NCBI RefSeq assembly: GCF_029318685.1
Contig: NZ_CP119677.1
Coordinates: forward strand, 930,001-994,000
Length of the DNA stretch: 64,000 nucleotides
Direction: 5' to 3'
Source: Ruminiclostridium papyrosolvens DSM 2782
Lineage (GTDB): Bacteria; Bacillota; Clostridia; Acetivibrionales; DSM-1351
The notes under the pieces were generated by a model that worked only from the letters and a program-made list of their open reading frames with translations, did not search any database and was not told the DNA's origin. A program made the position numbers and the translations under genes. Positions 17,474 to 26,969 of the stretch are shown in pieces; the first letter of the stretch is position 1; every line of letters starts with the position of its first letter.

Positions 17474-18808
17474 ATGAAGATAGTAGTAATCGGATGTACT
17501 CATGCAGGTACGGCAGCAATAACCAACATGGTAAAGCTTTACCCCGGGTCGGAAATAACGGTTTATGAAAAGAACGATAATATTTCTTTTCTTTCCTGTG
17601 GTATAGCCCTATATGTAGGCGGTGTGGTAAAGGAGCCGGAGAGCTTGTTCTATTCGTCACCTGAAAAATTAAGTGATATGGGCATTACAACCCATATGCG
17701 TCATGAGGTTACGGATATAGATATGGATAAAAAAATCTTGTGGGTAAAGAATATTGAAACGGGCAGCAGTTTTACAGATAATTATGACAAACTGGTGATT
17801 TCTTCGGGTTCATGGCCCATTATTCCTAAAATTGAGGGTATTGAGCTGGAGGGGGTGCTTCCGGCAAAAAATTATAACCACTCAAAAGAAATAGTCAGTA
17901 AGGAAAAAACTGCTCAGAGTATTGTAGTGGTTGGGGCAGGATATATCGGTGTGGAACTGGCAGAAGCCTTTGCGGTGAATGGTAAAAAGGTTACATTGAT
18001 AGACACTGAAAAAAGAATACTAAGCAAGTATTTTGACAAAGAGTTTACGGATATTGCTGAAGAAAAGATGAAAGCCAAAGGTATTACGCTTGCCTTGGGT
18101 GAGACTGTAACGAATTTCATGGGAAGCCGGAATAAAATTCAAAAGGTTAAAACAGATAAAGCAGAGTATGATGCTGACCTTGCCATTCTTTGCATTGGTT
18201 TTCGGCCAAGCACCGGATTATTTAAAGACAAGCTGGAGATGCTGCCTAATGGGGCCATAATTGTAGATGAGTATATGCAGACAAGCAGAAAAGATGTATT
18301 TGCAGCAGGAGACTGTTGTGCATCTATATATAATCCTCTGGGAACAAGTAAATATATTCCTCTTGCAACAAATGCTGTCAGGATGGGAACTCTCGCAGCT
18401 TTAAATCTTGAAAAGCCTACAGTAAAGTATTTGGGTACACAAGGAACGTCAGCAATAAAAATATATAACCTTAACTATGCATCAACAGGCTTGACCCAAA
18501 GCGCAGCAGAATTTGAAAAATTAGATGTAAAATACATTACAATCAGAGAGAACTACCGCCCGGAATTTATGCCGGACTATGAAGAGGTATTATTGAAAGT
18601 AGTATTTGATACCAGAAAAAGAGAGATTCTAGGAGCCCAGATTCTATCCAAGGCAGATTTAACCCAGTCTGCTAATACATTGTCTTTAGCAATTCAGAAG
18701 AAATTGACTATTGATGAACTTGCATTTACAGACTTTTTCTTCCAACCTCATTACAACAAGCCATGGAATTATCTTAATACTGCAGGGCTTCAAGCCAAGG
18801 ACATTTAG
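17474..18808 (+). CDS. nox: NADH oxidase / CoA-disulfide reductase-family flavoprotein
   Basis: A 444-residue FAD- and NADH-binding oxidoreductase. The FAD Rossmann motif is VIGCTHAGTAA at the N-terminus, the redox-active Cys42 sits in FLSCGIALYVGG, the NAD-binding motif VVGAGYIGVELAE lies near 153-165, and an FAD-contact ATG-like FAAGDC is near 275. The single Cys42 is typical of enzymes reducing O2 to water or peroxides or CoA disulfide, using NADH. A GGAGG site precedes the start. Next to bacteriohemerythrin, oxygen detoxification is the favoured role, but sequence alone cannot separate the subfamilies. Confidence 0.88.
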   Translation: MKIVVIGCTHAGTAAITNMVKLYPGSEITVYEKNDNISFLSCGIALYVGGVVKEPESLFYSSPEKLSDMGITTHMRHEVTDIDMDKKILWVKNIETGSSFTDNYDKLVISSGSWPIIPKIEGIELEGVLPAKNYNHSKEIVSKEKTAQSIVVVGAGYIGVELAEAFAVNGKKVTLIDTEKRILSKYFDKEFTDIAEEKMKAKGITLALGETVTNFMGSRNKIQKVKTDKAEYDADLAILCIGFRPSTGLFKDKLEMLPNGAIIVDEYMQTSRKDVFAAGDCCASIYNPLGTSKYIPLATNAVRMGTLAALNLEKPTVKYLGTQGTSAIKIYNLNYASTGLTQSAAEFEKLDVKYITIRENYRPEFMPDYEEVLLKVVFDTRKREILGAQILSKADLTQSANTLSLAIQKKLTIDELAFTDFFFQPHYNKPWNYLNTAGLQAKDI

Positions 18809-18916
18809 ACATTGTTTTGCTAAAGCTCCATTTGACTTCAATTAAAGTTGATATGAAAAAATATTTATGTTATTCTAAAATGAATTTGTTTTATTATTTT
18901 TTTAATGGAGTTAAAT

Positions 18917-20377
18917 ATGGAAAACGCAGATAAACAATATAAAAACAAGGGCTTAGTACTTGTAAACATTGTACTATTGACTTTTATGGCATGCCTTGAC
19001 AGCAGCATTGTAAATGTTGCACTGCCTGTAATGGCAAATAAATTTTCCGTTGGAATGAGTTCTATTTCAGCAATAGTGTCAACGTATTTGATTGCTATTT
19101 CTGCAACTGTGCTGATTTTTGGAAGGCTGGGAGACATTAAGGGAAAAGTAAAAATATTTAAAACAGGTATTGTTGTATTTACACTAGGCTCGTTATTGTG
19201 TGCCGTTTCACCTTCCCTGAATACGCTGGTGTTATCTCGAATTGTTCAGGCTATAGGTGCAGCTGCTTTTATGGCAACAAATCAGGGTATAGTTACAAGG
19301 GCGTTCCCGGCTAACGAAAGAGGCAGGGCACTTGGTATTACAGGTTCGTTTGTTGCACTTGGCACGCTTGTTGGACCTCCTCTGGGCGGATTTATTGTTG
19401 ACGTAGCAAGCTGGCAATACATATTCCTGATAAATATACCTATTGGTATTTTCGCATTCATAATGGGCTTGAGGGTGCTTCCTAAAGACGAGCAGAGCAG
19501 TGAATCAAAGTTTGACATTAAAGGTGCCATTCTTTTTCTTATAAGTATAATATCACTCTTTACCGCATTGCTGTCGGGTGAGCAGATTGGTTTCCTTAAA
19601 CCTGTTATTTTGGCAAGTTTTGCAGTGGCAATTATATCATTTGCTTTATTTGTTAAAATGGAGGGAAGAGTAGACAGCCCTCTTTTGCAGCTGAATATTT
19701 TTAAGAATAAGCTTTTTTCGCTAAGTATTTTTTGCGGATTTTTGCTCTTTGTATGTATGAGCTGCTCAAACATTATATTGCCATTCTATTTTCAGGATAT
19801 TATTAAAATGACACCTTGGTTAACGGGAGTATACCTTATGTCGTATCCACTGATACTTCTGGTGGTATCACCCATAAGCGGATTTCTGTCAGATAAAATT
19901 GGCTCAGAAATGCTTACCTTTGTAGGACTGGCAATTTTTAGTACAGGCTGTTTCCTGATGGCTACTATTAATCATACTTTTAGTCCTGTAAAAATTATAT
20001 TGTTTATTTCCTTGATGGCTGTGGGTAACGGTATGTTCCAGTCACCTAACAACTCACTTATTATGTCAACTGTACCGAGAAGTCGTCTGGGAATTGCAGG
20101 CAGCATTAATGCGCTTGTAAGAAATCTTGGTCTGGTAGTTGGTGTATCTGTATCTACATTAGTGCTTTATGGCATGATGAGTTTCAAGCTGGGCTATAAG
20201 GTAACGAATTTTGTTAAGGGGAAAGAAACAGAATTTATTTTTGGTATGAGCTCTGCGTATATATTCATTGGAGCACTTTCCTTGGTTGCAGCAACTCTGA
20301 CAGCAGTCAGATTATACAGAATCAAGAAAAATGCTAATTCCAATGACGGTTATACTGATGCTCAGGATTATCAATAA
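18917..20377 (+). CDS. MFS drug exporter, EmrB/QacA (DHA2) family
   Basis: A 486-residue membrane protein with about 14 hydrophobic helices. DHA2 signatures are visible: LDSSIVNVALPVM in helix 1, GRLGDIKGK after helix 2 and GPPLGGFIVD in helix 5. It should export lipophilic cations or other drugs by proton antiport. An alternative ATG lies four codons upstream at 18905, but the GGAG inside that stretch is correctly spaced for 18917. Tail-to-tail with a HAD phosphatase gene, four bases apart. Substrate is not predictable. Confidence 0.88.
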   Translation: MENADKQYKNKGLVLVNIVLLTFMACLDSSIVNVALPVMANKFSVGMSSISAIVSTYLIAISATVLIFGRLGDIKGKVKIFKTGIVVFTLGSLLCAVSPSLNTLVLSRIVQAIGAAAFMATNQGIVTRAFPANERGRALGITGSFVALGTLVGPPLGGFIVDVASWQYIFLINIPIGIFAFIMGLRVLPKDEQSSESKFDIKGAILFLISIISLFTALLSGEQIGFLKPVILASFAVAIISFALFVKMEGRVDSPLLQLNIFKNKLFSLSIFCGFLLFVCMSCSNIILPFYFQDIIKMTPWLTGVYLMSYPLILLVVSPISGFLSDKIGSEMLTFVGLAIFSTGCFLMATINHTFSPVKIILFISLMAVGNGMFQSPNNSLIMSTVPRSRLGIAGSINALVRNLGLVVGVSVSTLVLYGMMSFKLGYKVTNFVKGKETEFIFGMSSAYIFIGALSLVAATLTAVRLYRIKKNANSNDGYTDAQDYQ

Positions 20378-20381
20378 TAAT

Positions 20382-21005
20382 TTACAGCTTTAATATATCA
20401 AGCAAATCTGAAGGCTTTTTGAAAAAGAAGTCTGCATTTATATTTTCTGCGTTATTTGAGCCCCATATAGCTAATGCAAACTTTACTCCGGCATTTTTTG
20501 CACATTCTCTGTCAAATACCGTATCACCGATATACAGAGTTTCGGAAGGAACAGCCTTCAACTTGTCCATTGCAAATAGCAAAGGCGCCGGATTTGGCTT
20601 GTGTTCAGAAGTGTCATCTGATGATACTATAGTTTTAAAGTATTCAGTAAATTGCTCCAAACAGCTGTCAGCTTGTATTTCATAACGGCACCTTGAGGTT
20701 ACAACACCCATTGGGATATTTAACGCTTTAAGGTTTTCCATTACTTCAGGTATGCCATCAAAGGCAGTACATTTTTTAAAGCCTTCAATCAAATAATGGT
20801 AATATTCTTTCAAAGCGGCCTCAATATCAGTAAACCCATATCTTTCAAGAGAAAGAGGCGTAGGAACGCCATAGCCCTTTAATAGTTCTTCATTGGTAAA
20901 ATATCTGCCGTGTTTTTTATAAATAATACTCTGGTATGCATGGTATACGGCTGCTTCTGTATCAATCATTGTTCCGTCAATATCAAAAATTATGTACTTA
21001 AACAT
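20382..21005 (-). CDS. HAD-superfamily hydrolase, phosphoglycolate phosphatase-like
   Basis: A 207-residue subfamily IA HAD phosphatase: DIDGTMIDTE at 8-17, a helical cap to about 85, motif II in VVTSR, Lys in EHKPNPAP and motif IV GDTVFDRECAKNAG. The organisation fits the PGP/Gph and beta-phosphoglucomutase-like group. Substrate cannot be read. A GGAGG site precedes the ATG, and it lies 61 bases downstream of the flippase gene on the same strand, so the two may be co-transcribed. Confidence 0.85.
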   Translation of the reverse strand: MFKYIIFDIDGTMIDTEAAVYHAYQSIIYKKHGRYFTNEELLKGYGVPTPLSLERYGFTDIEAALKEYYHYLIEGFKKCTAFDGIPEVMENLKALNIPMGVVTSRCRYEIQADSCLEQFTEYFKTIVSSDDTSEHKPNPAPLLFAMDKLKAVPSETLYIGDTVFDRECAKNAGVKFALAIWGSNNAENINADFFFKKPSDLLDILKL

Positions 21006-21066
21006 TATTGCCTCCTTGTTATATGCCTCGATTATACAAGGTATTATAACACCAAAGGAGACATTC

Positions 21067-22572
21067 TCACCAGTTATGTTTACAATTATAAAATTTTGTT
21101 AAATAGAATATAACAAAAAAACATATACCAACAGACATAATTACATCAAATACCATAAAATTATCCGGTATAATGATACTGACTATTCTCATTGAAGCAA
21201 AACCGGCAAGTCCGCATATTGCAAGGACAACCCCACTTGGCAGTGAAAATCTGATTTCGCAGGACTTGCGTATTTCAATTAAATTCAGAACCAGAGCTGT
21301 CAATGAGGTAACGGCAAGTGAGATTCCTACGCCGTAAATGTTGATTGAGGGAATACCGGTTAATATGAAGACCAACACAAGATTTTCAACGGAAACAATA
21401 ATAGAGTTTTTAAGATTAACATTTTGTTTTCCAAGTCCGTTAAGTATCCCGAAAGAGGTTGAAGCCACGTAGCTTACAAAATTACATACACCGGCTACCA
21501 TAACCATTTTACCTAAATCATTTCTTCCGTAAAAGAACAAGCCCAGTTTTCCGGGAATACATATTGAGACAATCAATGTTCCCAACCCTATCATACAGGA
21601 AATTCTGAGAACCTGTGAAATCCTTTTTCCTGTACTCCACATGTCTTTTTTACTAAGGCTCAGAGACATATCGGGAATCAGTACAGTCATCATGGAGCCA
21701 ACAATTATAAACGGAAGGTTCACTGTTGTAAGAGCCATACCCATGAATTTGCCTATTTGCTGTAAAGCAACATCATAGCTTACTCCTGAACTCATTAATC
21801 TCCCGGGAAGAATCAGGGTTGAAGCTGTGGTCAGGATGGAGGAAATAAAACCGTTCAGGCACAGGGGACAGGATATTACGAGGACATCTGCCAGCAATTG
21901 CAAAGGGTTCTGTACCTTAACTCCGGAGGGTTTCAGCTTCCGTGATACAAGCTTAAATCCTGTTAGAAGAAACAACATGCTGATGAGTTCTCCTATTGCC
22001 AGAGCAAAATAAGCAATTGTAACGGTATTTTTTATATCGTTTAGCTGTAGCAGAGCAATTGTTGCGAGAAGTATTGAAATTCTGATACATTTTTCAATAA
22101 TATCAATTCCGGCGGGAATAGTGAACTTTTCAAATCCGTAAAAAAAGCCTTTGAATATAGCGGACATGGGGACAAAAATCAATGCCGGGCATATGATTCT
22201 CACAGCACTTAAAGCCCGGATATCCTTTATGATATATTTGCTTATAAACGGTGCATTGAAAAATACCAGTACGGCTACGGCGATACTCCACAGCCCCAGA
22301 AAACATATGGCTACTTTTACGCTTCTGTGAAGATTTCTGTAATCCTTCTTACTGTTAAATACTGCACAGGTTTTTGAAATTGCGGTTATGAGCCCATCTG
22401 TAGTAAGACAAAGCAGCAGGGAATAGACCGGCATAATAAGCCCATATAGCCCAAGTCCTTCAGCTCCGAGTTTTTTTGAAAGAACTATTGAAAATGTAAA
22501 ACCGATAAAGCCTGTTACCAAATTTGAAAGAGTAAGTATTGCTGAGTTTTTATAAAATTTATCAAGTCCCAT
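21067..22572 (-). CDS. SpoVB/MurJ-type oligosaccharide flippase (MOP superfamily)
   Basis: A 501-residue integral membrane protein with about 14 helices. The N-terminus (FYKNSAILTLSNLVTGFIGF, SKKLGAEGLGLYGL) matches the polysaccharide biosynthesis/SpoVB group of lipid-linked oligosaccharide flippases. Family members move lipid-linked precursors of peptidoglycan or other polymers across the membrane, and SpoVB is needed for spore cortex. Several paralogs usually occur per clostridial genome, so assigning SpoVB itself is not safe. Confidence 0.82.
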   Translation of the reverse strand: MGLDKFYKNSAILTLSNLVTGFIGFTFSIVLSKKLGAEGLGLYGLIMPVYSLLLCLTTDGLITAISKTCAVFNSKKDYRNLHRSVKVAICFLGLWSIAVAVLVFFNAPFISKYIIKDIRALSAVRIICPALIFVPMSAIFKGFFYGFEKFTIPAGIDIIEKCIRISILLATIALLQLNDIKNTVTIAYFALAIGELISMLFLLTGFKLVSRKLKPSGVKVQNPLQLLADVLVISCPLCLNGFISSILTTASTLILPGRLMSSGVSYDVALQQIGKFMGMALTTVNLPFIIVGSMMTVLIPDMSLSLSKKDMWSTGKRISQVLRISCMIGLGTLIVSICIPGKLGLFFYGRNDLGKMVMVAGVCNFVSYVASTSFGILNGLGKQNVNLKNSIIVSVENLVLVFILTGIPSINIYGVGISLAVTSLTALVLNLIEIRKSCEIRFSLPSGVVLAICGLAGFASMRIVSIIIPDNFMVFDVIMSVGICFFVIFYLTKFYNCKHNW

Positions 22573-22651
22573 TAAAATAAACCTCGTATTTGCTGTGTTA
22601 ATTAAAGGTTATTCAAATGGCGACATCATTATTCCATCATAAGCAGGCATA

Positions 22652-22680
22652 AAAAAGAGGCTTCACACTTCAAAACCTCA
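22652..22680 (-). terminator. Terminator of the DUF1294 gene
   Basis: On the minus strand an 8-bp stem with two G-U pairs, followed by a run of T. It overlaps the TGA stop of the DUF1294 gene. Confidence 0.7.
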
Positions 22681-22944
22681 TTTTTTAGTAAGAAAATATA
22701 TAAAAACAAATTGAGCAACGATTATTAGTGGAATGATTGTCATGAAGTACCAACGGCGTGTTTTATGCTTGAAAGTAAGTAATCCTATATATACGCCAAT
22801 GCTTCCTCCTAATATGGAGAGAAGAAAAAATGACCTTTCAGGTATTCTCCATAACCTGTTTTTTGCTTTATATTTATCAAGTGAAACTAATCCAAAACCG
22901 ATTATATTTAAAATAATTACTATTGCAATAAAGTATTTATGCAT
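22678..22944 (-). CDS. DUF1294 small membrane protein
   Basis: An 88-residue protein with three hydrophobic helices and the DUF1294 pattern: FGLVSLDKYKAKNRLWRIPE, then LSILGGSIGVYIGLLTFKHKT and a C-terminal helix. A GAGGTG site precedes the ATG. Function of the family is unknown; some members are fused to cold-shock domains. It has its own terminator and sits alone between the flippase and the FHA operon. Confidence 0.85.
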   Translation of the reverse strand: MHKYFIAIVIILNIIGFGLVSLDKYKAKNRLWRIPERSFFLLSILGGSIGVYIGLLTFKHKTRRWYFMTIIPLIIVAQFVFIYFLTKK

Positions 22945-23220
22945 ATAAGCACCTCGTAATTTTTTAACTGCACTAAGAGAGTATTATATTTTATATCATA
23001 CATTATTATACAATTAAAGTGTAGATTTTGTTCTATAAAATCTTAAAAATAAGTCAACCTTCCTACTCTATATCTAAGGTTAATAAGCTAAGCGGATAGA
23101 AATGCTCTCATATATAAGATATAATAAATGGAAGCAAATGTATATTTTTTCTATGAGATTTGAAAAAAGTGGCTAGTTTATATATAATAAAGAAAAACTT
23201 ATTGACTGGAGCATGAGCTT

Positions 23221-23649
23221 ATGGACTTTAGTTCGCTTTCGGTAGTATTTAGAATAGTATTGGTTGTATTAATTTTTATTATAATTTTATATGCATTAAA
23301 AATAATGTCCAAAGATTTAAAAAGGGGCAAACCCGGGAAAAACCTTGGATGGAAGCTGAGAATAGAGTATTCCGGTGATAAAAGCAGTTTAGAAGACGGA
23401 GATATTGTCCCAATCGGCAGTAAGCTTACCATCGGGAGAAACAAAAACAATCAGATGGTTTTGCCATCCAGAGCTGTTTCTAACTTCCATGTAAAAATTT
23501 ATTTTGAGGACGGCAGGTACATGCTTGAGGATATGGACTCCACAAACGGTACTTTTGTAAACGGTAACAGGGTTGATAAGAAAAGTTTGCAGCCGGGTGA
23601 CGAAATCAGAATTTCGGAGACGGTTTTTACCGTAACTGATGATGATTAA
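23221..23649 (+). CDS. Membrane-anchored FHA-domain protein (FhaB-like)
   Basis: A 142-residue protein with one N-terminal transmembrane helix (about 8-27), a short basic linker and an FHA domain (LTIGRNKNNQ, SNFHVKI, DSTNGTFVNG, GDEIRI). FHA domains bind phosphothreonine peptides. Size and layout match mycobacterial FhaB, and the next two genes are FtsW/RodA and a class B PBP, as in the actinobacterial fhaB-pstP-rodA-pbpA cluster, though no kinase or phosphatase gene is present here. Probably the first gene of a three-gene wall-synthesis operon. Confidence 0.88.
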   Translation: MDFSSLSVVFRIVLVVLIFIIILYALKIMSKDLKRGKPGKNLGWKLRIEYSGDKSSLEDGDIVPIGSKLTIGRNKNNQMVLPSRAVSNFHVKIYFEDGRYMLEDMDSTNGTFVNGNRVDKKSLQPGDEIRISETVFTVTDDD

Positions 23650-23676
23650 AACATTCTGTTATATTAGGAGAGCCAA

Positions 23677-24876
23677 ATGACTAAAAAGTTAAGGATGTTT
23701 CAATTTTTAATATATGTGTTTCTATTTTTCGGATTTCTGAACCTTGGTGTGTTAAAGAAGCCCTTTGACCCAAAGGCAGGAATATTTTTCGGTATATTGG
23801 TTGTAATTATCGCATTGACTACATGGATTCTTAAAAGATTTTATCCCATGGGAGACAGAATAATATTCCTTTTGGCAATGTTGCTATGTTCAATAGGAAT
23901 AATTATGCTTTACAGGCTCAATATCAAGCTTGCTACAAAGCAGCTGGCATGGCTGTTATTAGGGATTTTAGCTTTTCTTTTTGTAGTACTTTTCCTTAAA
24001 AGAGGACTTGCTCAATTTTCCCGGTTGAAATACGTGTTTCTGGCAGGAACCATTATGTTCATGTCTATGGCAACCTTTATAGGCTATGAAATACTGGGTG
24101 CCAAAAACTGGGTAAAGCTTGGGCCTGTGAGCTTTCAGCCTTCTGAATTCGGTAAAATATTTTTGATACTATACCTTGCAAGTGCTCTTTCAGATATGAA
24201 TACCAGAAAAAAACTTATAGAACCCGGCATAGTTATTTCAATATCACTGGGCTTCATGGTAATTCAGAGAGACTTGGGAACCGCACTTATTATATTTGCA
24301 GTATCTGTCACAATGGTGTATCTTGCAACCTCTAAGAAACTGTATGTATTAGTTTCGCTGGGACTGTTTGCGGCAGGTGGTGCAGCAAGTTATGCAATGT
24401 TTGACCATATAAAAAGAAGGATAATGATATGGCATAATCCTTGGCCATATGTCTATAACGAGAGCTACCAACTTGTGCAGTCCATGTACGCTATTGCTAC
24501 GGGAGGACTGTTGGGAAGGGGCTTGGGAATGGGACATCCGGGGTATGTTGCAGTTAATGAATCGGACTTTATTTTCTCGGTAATATGCGAAGAAATGGGT
24601 CTGTTAATGGGTTTTGCCATATTGATTCTGCATTTCCTGCTTTTTTATCGCTCCATAAGAAGCGCAATACATGCAGAAAATAATTTTTCAAAGCTTCTTA
24701 CCGCAGGACTCAGTGTAATGATTGCAACCCAAACGTTGGTTATTGTTGGGGGAGTAACTGGGTTTATACCTTTGACGGGAATAACACTTCCTTTTGTCAG
24801 CAGCGGTGGAACTTCCTTATTAATCAGTTTTCTTTCCCTGAGTATCATTCAAAAGGTTTCGGAAGGTGAAGACTGA
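23677..24876 (+). CDS. FtsW/RodA/SpoVE-family peptidoglycan glycosyltransferase
   Basis: A 399-residue SEDS protein with about ten helices. Signatures are GAKNWVKLGPVSFQPSEFGKI at about 145-165 and the C-terminal GGVTGFIPLTGITLPFVSSGGTS block. SEDS proteins polymerise lipid II glycan and work with a cognate class B PBP, which is encoded next. Position between an FHA protein and a PBP suggests a dedicated elongation or sporulation pair. FtsW, RodA and SpoVE cannot be told apart with certainty. A GGAGAG site precedes the ATG. Confidence 0.92.
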   Translation: MTKKLRMFQFLIYVFLFFGFLNLGVLKKPFDPKAGIFFGILVVIIALTTWILKRFYPMGDRIIFLLAMLLCSIGIIMLYRLNIKLATKQLAWLLLGILAFLFVVLFLKRGLAQFSRLKYVFLAGTIMFMSMATFIGYEILGAKNWVKLGPVSFQPSEFGKIFLILYLASALSDMNTRKKLIEPGIVISISLGFMVIQRDLGTALIIFAVSVTMVYLATSKKLYVLVSLGLFAAGGAASYAMFDHIKRRIMIWHNPWPYVYNESYQLVQSMYAIATGGLLGRGLGMGHPGYVAVNESDFIFSVICEEMGLLMGFAILILHFLLFYRSIRSAIHAENNFSKLLTAGLSVMIATQTLVIVGGVTGFIPLTGITLPFVSSGGTSLLISFLSLSIIQKVSEGED

Positions 24877-24901
24877 ATGGCAATGGAGGCTTAATTAACA
24901 T

Positions 24902-26317
24902 ATGGATAATTTAACTAATAATATAAAGAGAATAATGATAATTTTTCTGGTTGTATTTTTTGTCCTCATAAGTTATCTGGCTTACTTTACTCTTGTAAAA
25001 GGCCCTGAAATAGTAACAAGGCCTGATAACAGAAGAATGTGGGATATAAGAAACAAGGTTGTACGCGGAACCATATATGACAGAACCGGAAAGGAACTTT
25101 CCTTAAGTGAGAAGAAGTCCGGCAGCGGGGACTATAAAAGGGTGTATAAGGGCGGTGCAGCCACAGCTCATTCCTTGGGGTATTATGACCCTAAGTACGG
25201 GATAACAGGCTTGGAAAACCTGTATGACAGCTATTTGTCCAGTAATATATCAGCATCTCTGATGGCGTGGATTGGAAACGGCTTCAAAGAGGTTAATAAA
25301 AAAGGCGATGACGTATACAGTACTCTTGACTACCAGCTTCAAAAAACAGCCTATGATGCCCTTGGTTCATCAAAAGGCTCTGTAGTTGTACTCAAGGTTG
25401 ATACAGGAGAAATACTTGCCATGGTGTCTAAACCTTCATACGACCCCAACAGTCTTAACAAGAATTGGGAAGCACTTGTGAAAAGTAAAGACGTTCCATT
25501 ACTAAACAGGTCAGTTTCAGGGCTTTACCCACCGGGTTCAACCTTTAAGGTGGTAACGGCAGTAAGTGCTTTAGAGAATATAAAAGGTATAAAAAATGAG
25601 ACCTTTAGCGACAAGGGAAAACTGAATTTGGGGGGAGGATATACTCTCAGCAATGACCATGGTGAAGTTCTGGGTAAAATAAATCTTGAAAAGGCTTTAG
25701 TAAAATCAAGTAATGTCTTTTTCGGAAGCTTGGGTATAAGGCTGGAAAATGATTTATTTAAGACGGCACAGGAGTTTCGATTCAATAAAGAGATACCTTC
25801 TGATGGTATTATAATTGATAAAAGCAGATTTCCAAAGTATAAGACTTATGAAAAGGGTAATATGGCCCAAAGTGGAATAGGGCAGGCGGAAGTACTGGCT
25901 ACACCAATACAAATGGCTCTTATTTCTCAAACAATTGCCAATGACGGAGTTATGATGAAGCCTACCTTAGTTAACAAAATTACCGATTATAACGGCAATG
26001 CAATACAGAGCCTTAAAGCGTCAGAGGTAGAACGTGTTACATCAGCGGAATATGCAGGTGAGATAAGAAAGTATATGAGAGAGGTTGTGTCAAAGGGAAC
26101 AGGCACAAGAGCACAGGTCAGCGGAATTGAGGTTTGCGGAAAAACCGGAACCGCTCAGCACATAGAAAGTAAAACTCCTCACAGTTGGTTTATCGGTTTT
26201 GCACCCTATAAAAATCCCCAGATTGCTATAGCAGTAATAGTTGAAGAAGGGGGTTACGGAGGAGTTGCTGCGGCCGGAATTTCACAGAAGGTTATGAACA
26301 GGTATTTCCATAAATAG
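24902..26317 (+). CDS. Class B penicillin-binding protein (PbpA-like D,D-transpeptidase)
   Basis: A 471-residue protein with a signal-anchor helix (8-30), a short N-terminal module (VRGTIYDRTGKEL) and a transpeptidase domain. The three penicillin-binding motifs are visible: S213-TFK, S269-SN and KTG in CGKTGTAQ near 417. The small non-catalytic region resembles actinobacterial PbpA rather than large PBP2 or PBP3. It crosslinks peptidoglycan outside the membrane and should partner the SEDS protein encoded 25 bases upstream. The GGAGG site is 12 bases from the ATG, slightly long. Confidence 0.92.
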   Translation: MDNLTNNIKRIMIIFLVVFFVLISYLAYFTLVKGPEIVTRPDNRRMWDIRNKVVRGTIYDRTGKELSLSEKKSGSGDYKRVYKGGAATAHSLGYYDPKYGITGLENLYDSYLSSNISASLMAWIGNGFKEVNKKGDDVYSTLDYQLQKTAYDALGSSKGSVVVLKVDTGEILAMVSKPSYDPNSLNKNWEALVKSKDVPLLNRSVSGLYPPGSTFKVVTAVSALENIKGIKNETFSDKGKLNLGGGYTLSNDHGEVLGKINLEKALVKSSNVFFGSLGIRLENDLFKTAQEFRFNKEIPSDGIIIDKSRFPKYKTYEKGNMAQSGIGQAEVLATPIQMALISQTIANDGVMMKPTLVNKITDYNGNAIQSLKASEVERVTSAEYAGEIRKYMREVVSKGTGTRAQVSGIEVCGKTGTAQHIESKTPHSWFIGFAPYKNPQIAIAVIVEEGGYGGVAAAGISQKVMNRYFHK

Positions 26318-26325
26318 GGTGCCTT

Positions 26326-26877
26326 TTATACATTTTCATTAAGCAAAACCATGTGTATATGGTCTTCCCATTTACCGTTTATTTTTAGGTAGCTATTTGA
26401 AACACCTTCATAATTAAAGCCAAGATTTGAGACTACTTTTAATGAACGAAGATTTCTGGGCATGATATTGGCTTCAATCCTGTGGAGACCATATTCACTA
26501 AATATTATATCAATTCCCTTTTTTAGGGCTTCAGTTATGTAGCCTTTATTTATTTCATCCTTATCCAGACCATAGCCAAGGAAACAGGATAGAAAAGCTC
26601 CTTTTATAATATTACTGAAGCCTATGTTGCCTATAGTCCTGCTAGGGTCGTCTATTTTATATATCCATAGCCTAAGGGACTTATTCTGATTTATTTGCTC
26701 ATATTCGTTTTTCAGGTTTTCTTCATGATGTGAAATAGTATAAAATTCTTCCTCTCTTTTTGGTTCCCACTCCAGTAAAAAATCCCTGTTACGGAGGTAA
26801 TAATCTAAAACCTGATTGGCGTATGTTTCATCAAGTACTTTTAGTATAAGTCTGTCAGTGAAGTATATAGTTTGCAT
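26326..26877 (-). CDS. GNAT acetyltransferase, RimJ/RimL-like
   Basis: A 183-residue GNAT-fold protein: N-terminal TDRLILK, acetyl-CoA loop region GYGLDKDEINKGYITEALKK at about 116-135, HRIEANIMPRNLRSLKVVSNLGF at about 141-163. This is the pattern of ribosomal-protein and related N-acetyltransferases. Target unknown. Convergent with the PBP gene, nine bases apart. Confidence 0.85.
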   Translation of the reverse strand: MQTIYFTDRLILKVLDETYANQVLDYYLRNRDFLLEWEPKREEEFYTISHHEENLKNEYEQINQNKSLRLWIYKIDDPSRTIGNIGFSNIIKGAFLSCFLGYGLDKDEINKGYITEALKKGIDIIFSEYGLHRIEANIMPRNLRSLKVVSNLGFNYEGVSNSYLKINGKWEDHIHMVLLNENV

Positions 26878-26914
26878 TGTATAAAAATCTCCTTGATTAA
26901 ATAAAAAACAGTAT

Positions 26915-26946
26915 AAGAGGCAGGCTTAATCAAAAGTCTGCCTCTT
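26915..26946 (-). terminator. Terminator after the YjfB gene
   Basis: A 12-bp stem with one G-U (26915-26926 with 26935-26946), followed on the minus strand by a T-rich run. It lies between the yjfB-like gene and the GNAT. Confidence 0.75.
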
Positions 26947-26969
26947 GTTGATAAAATTTGCACAATTGT

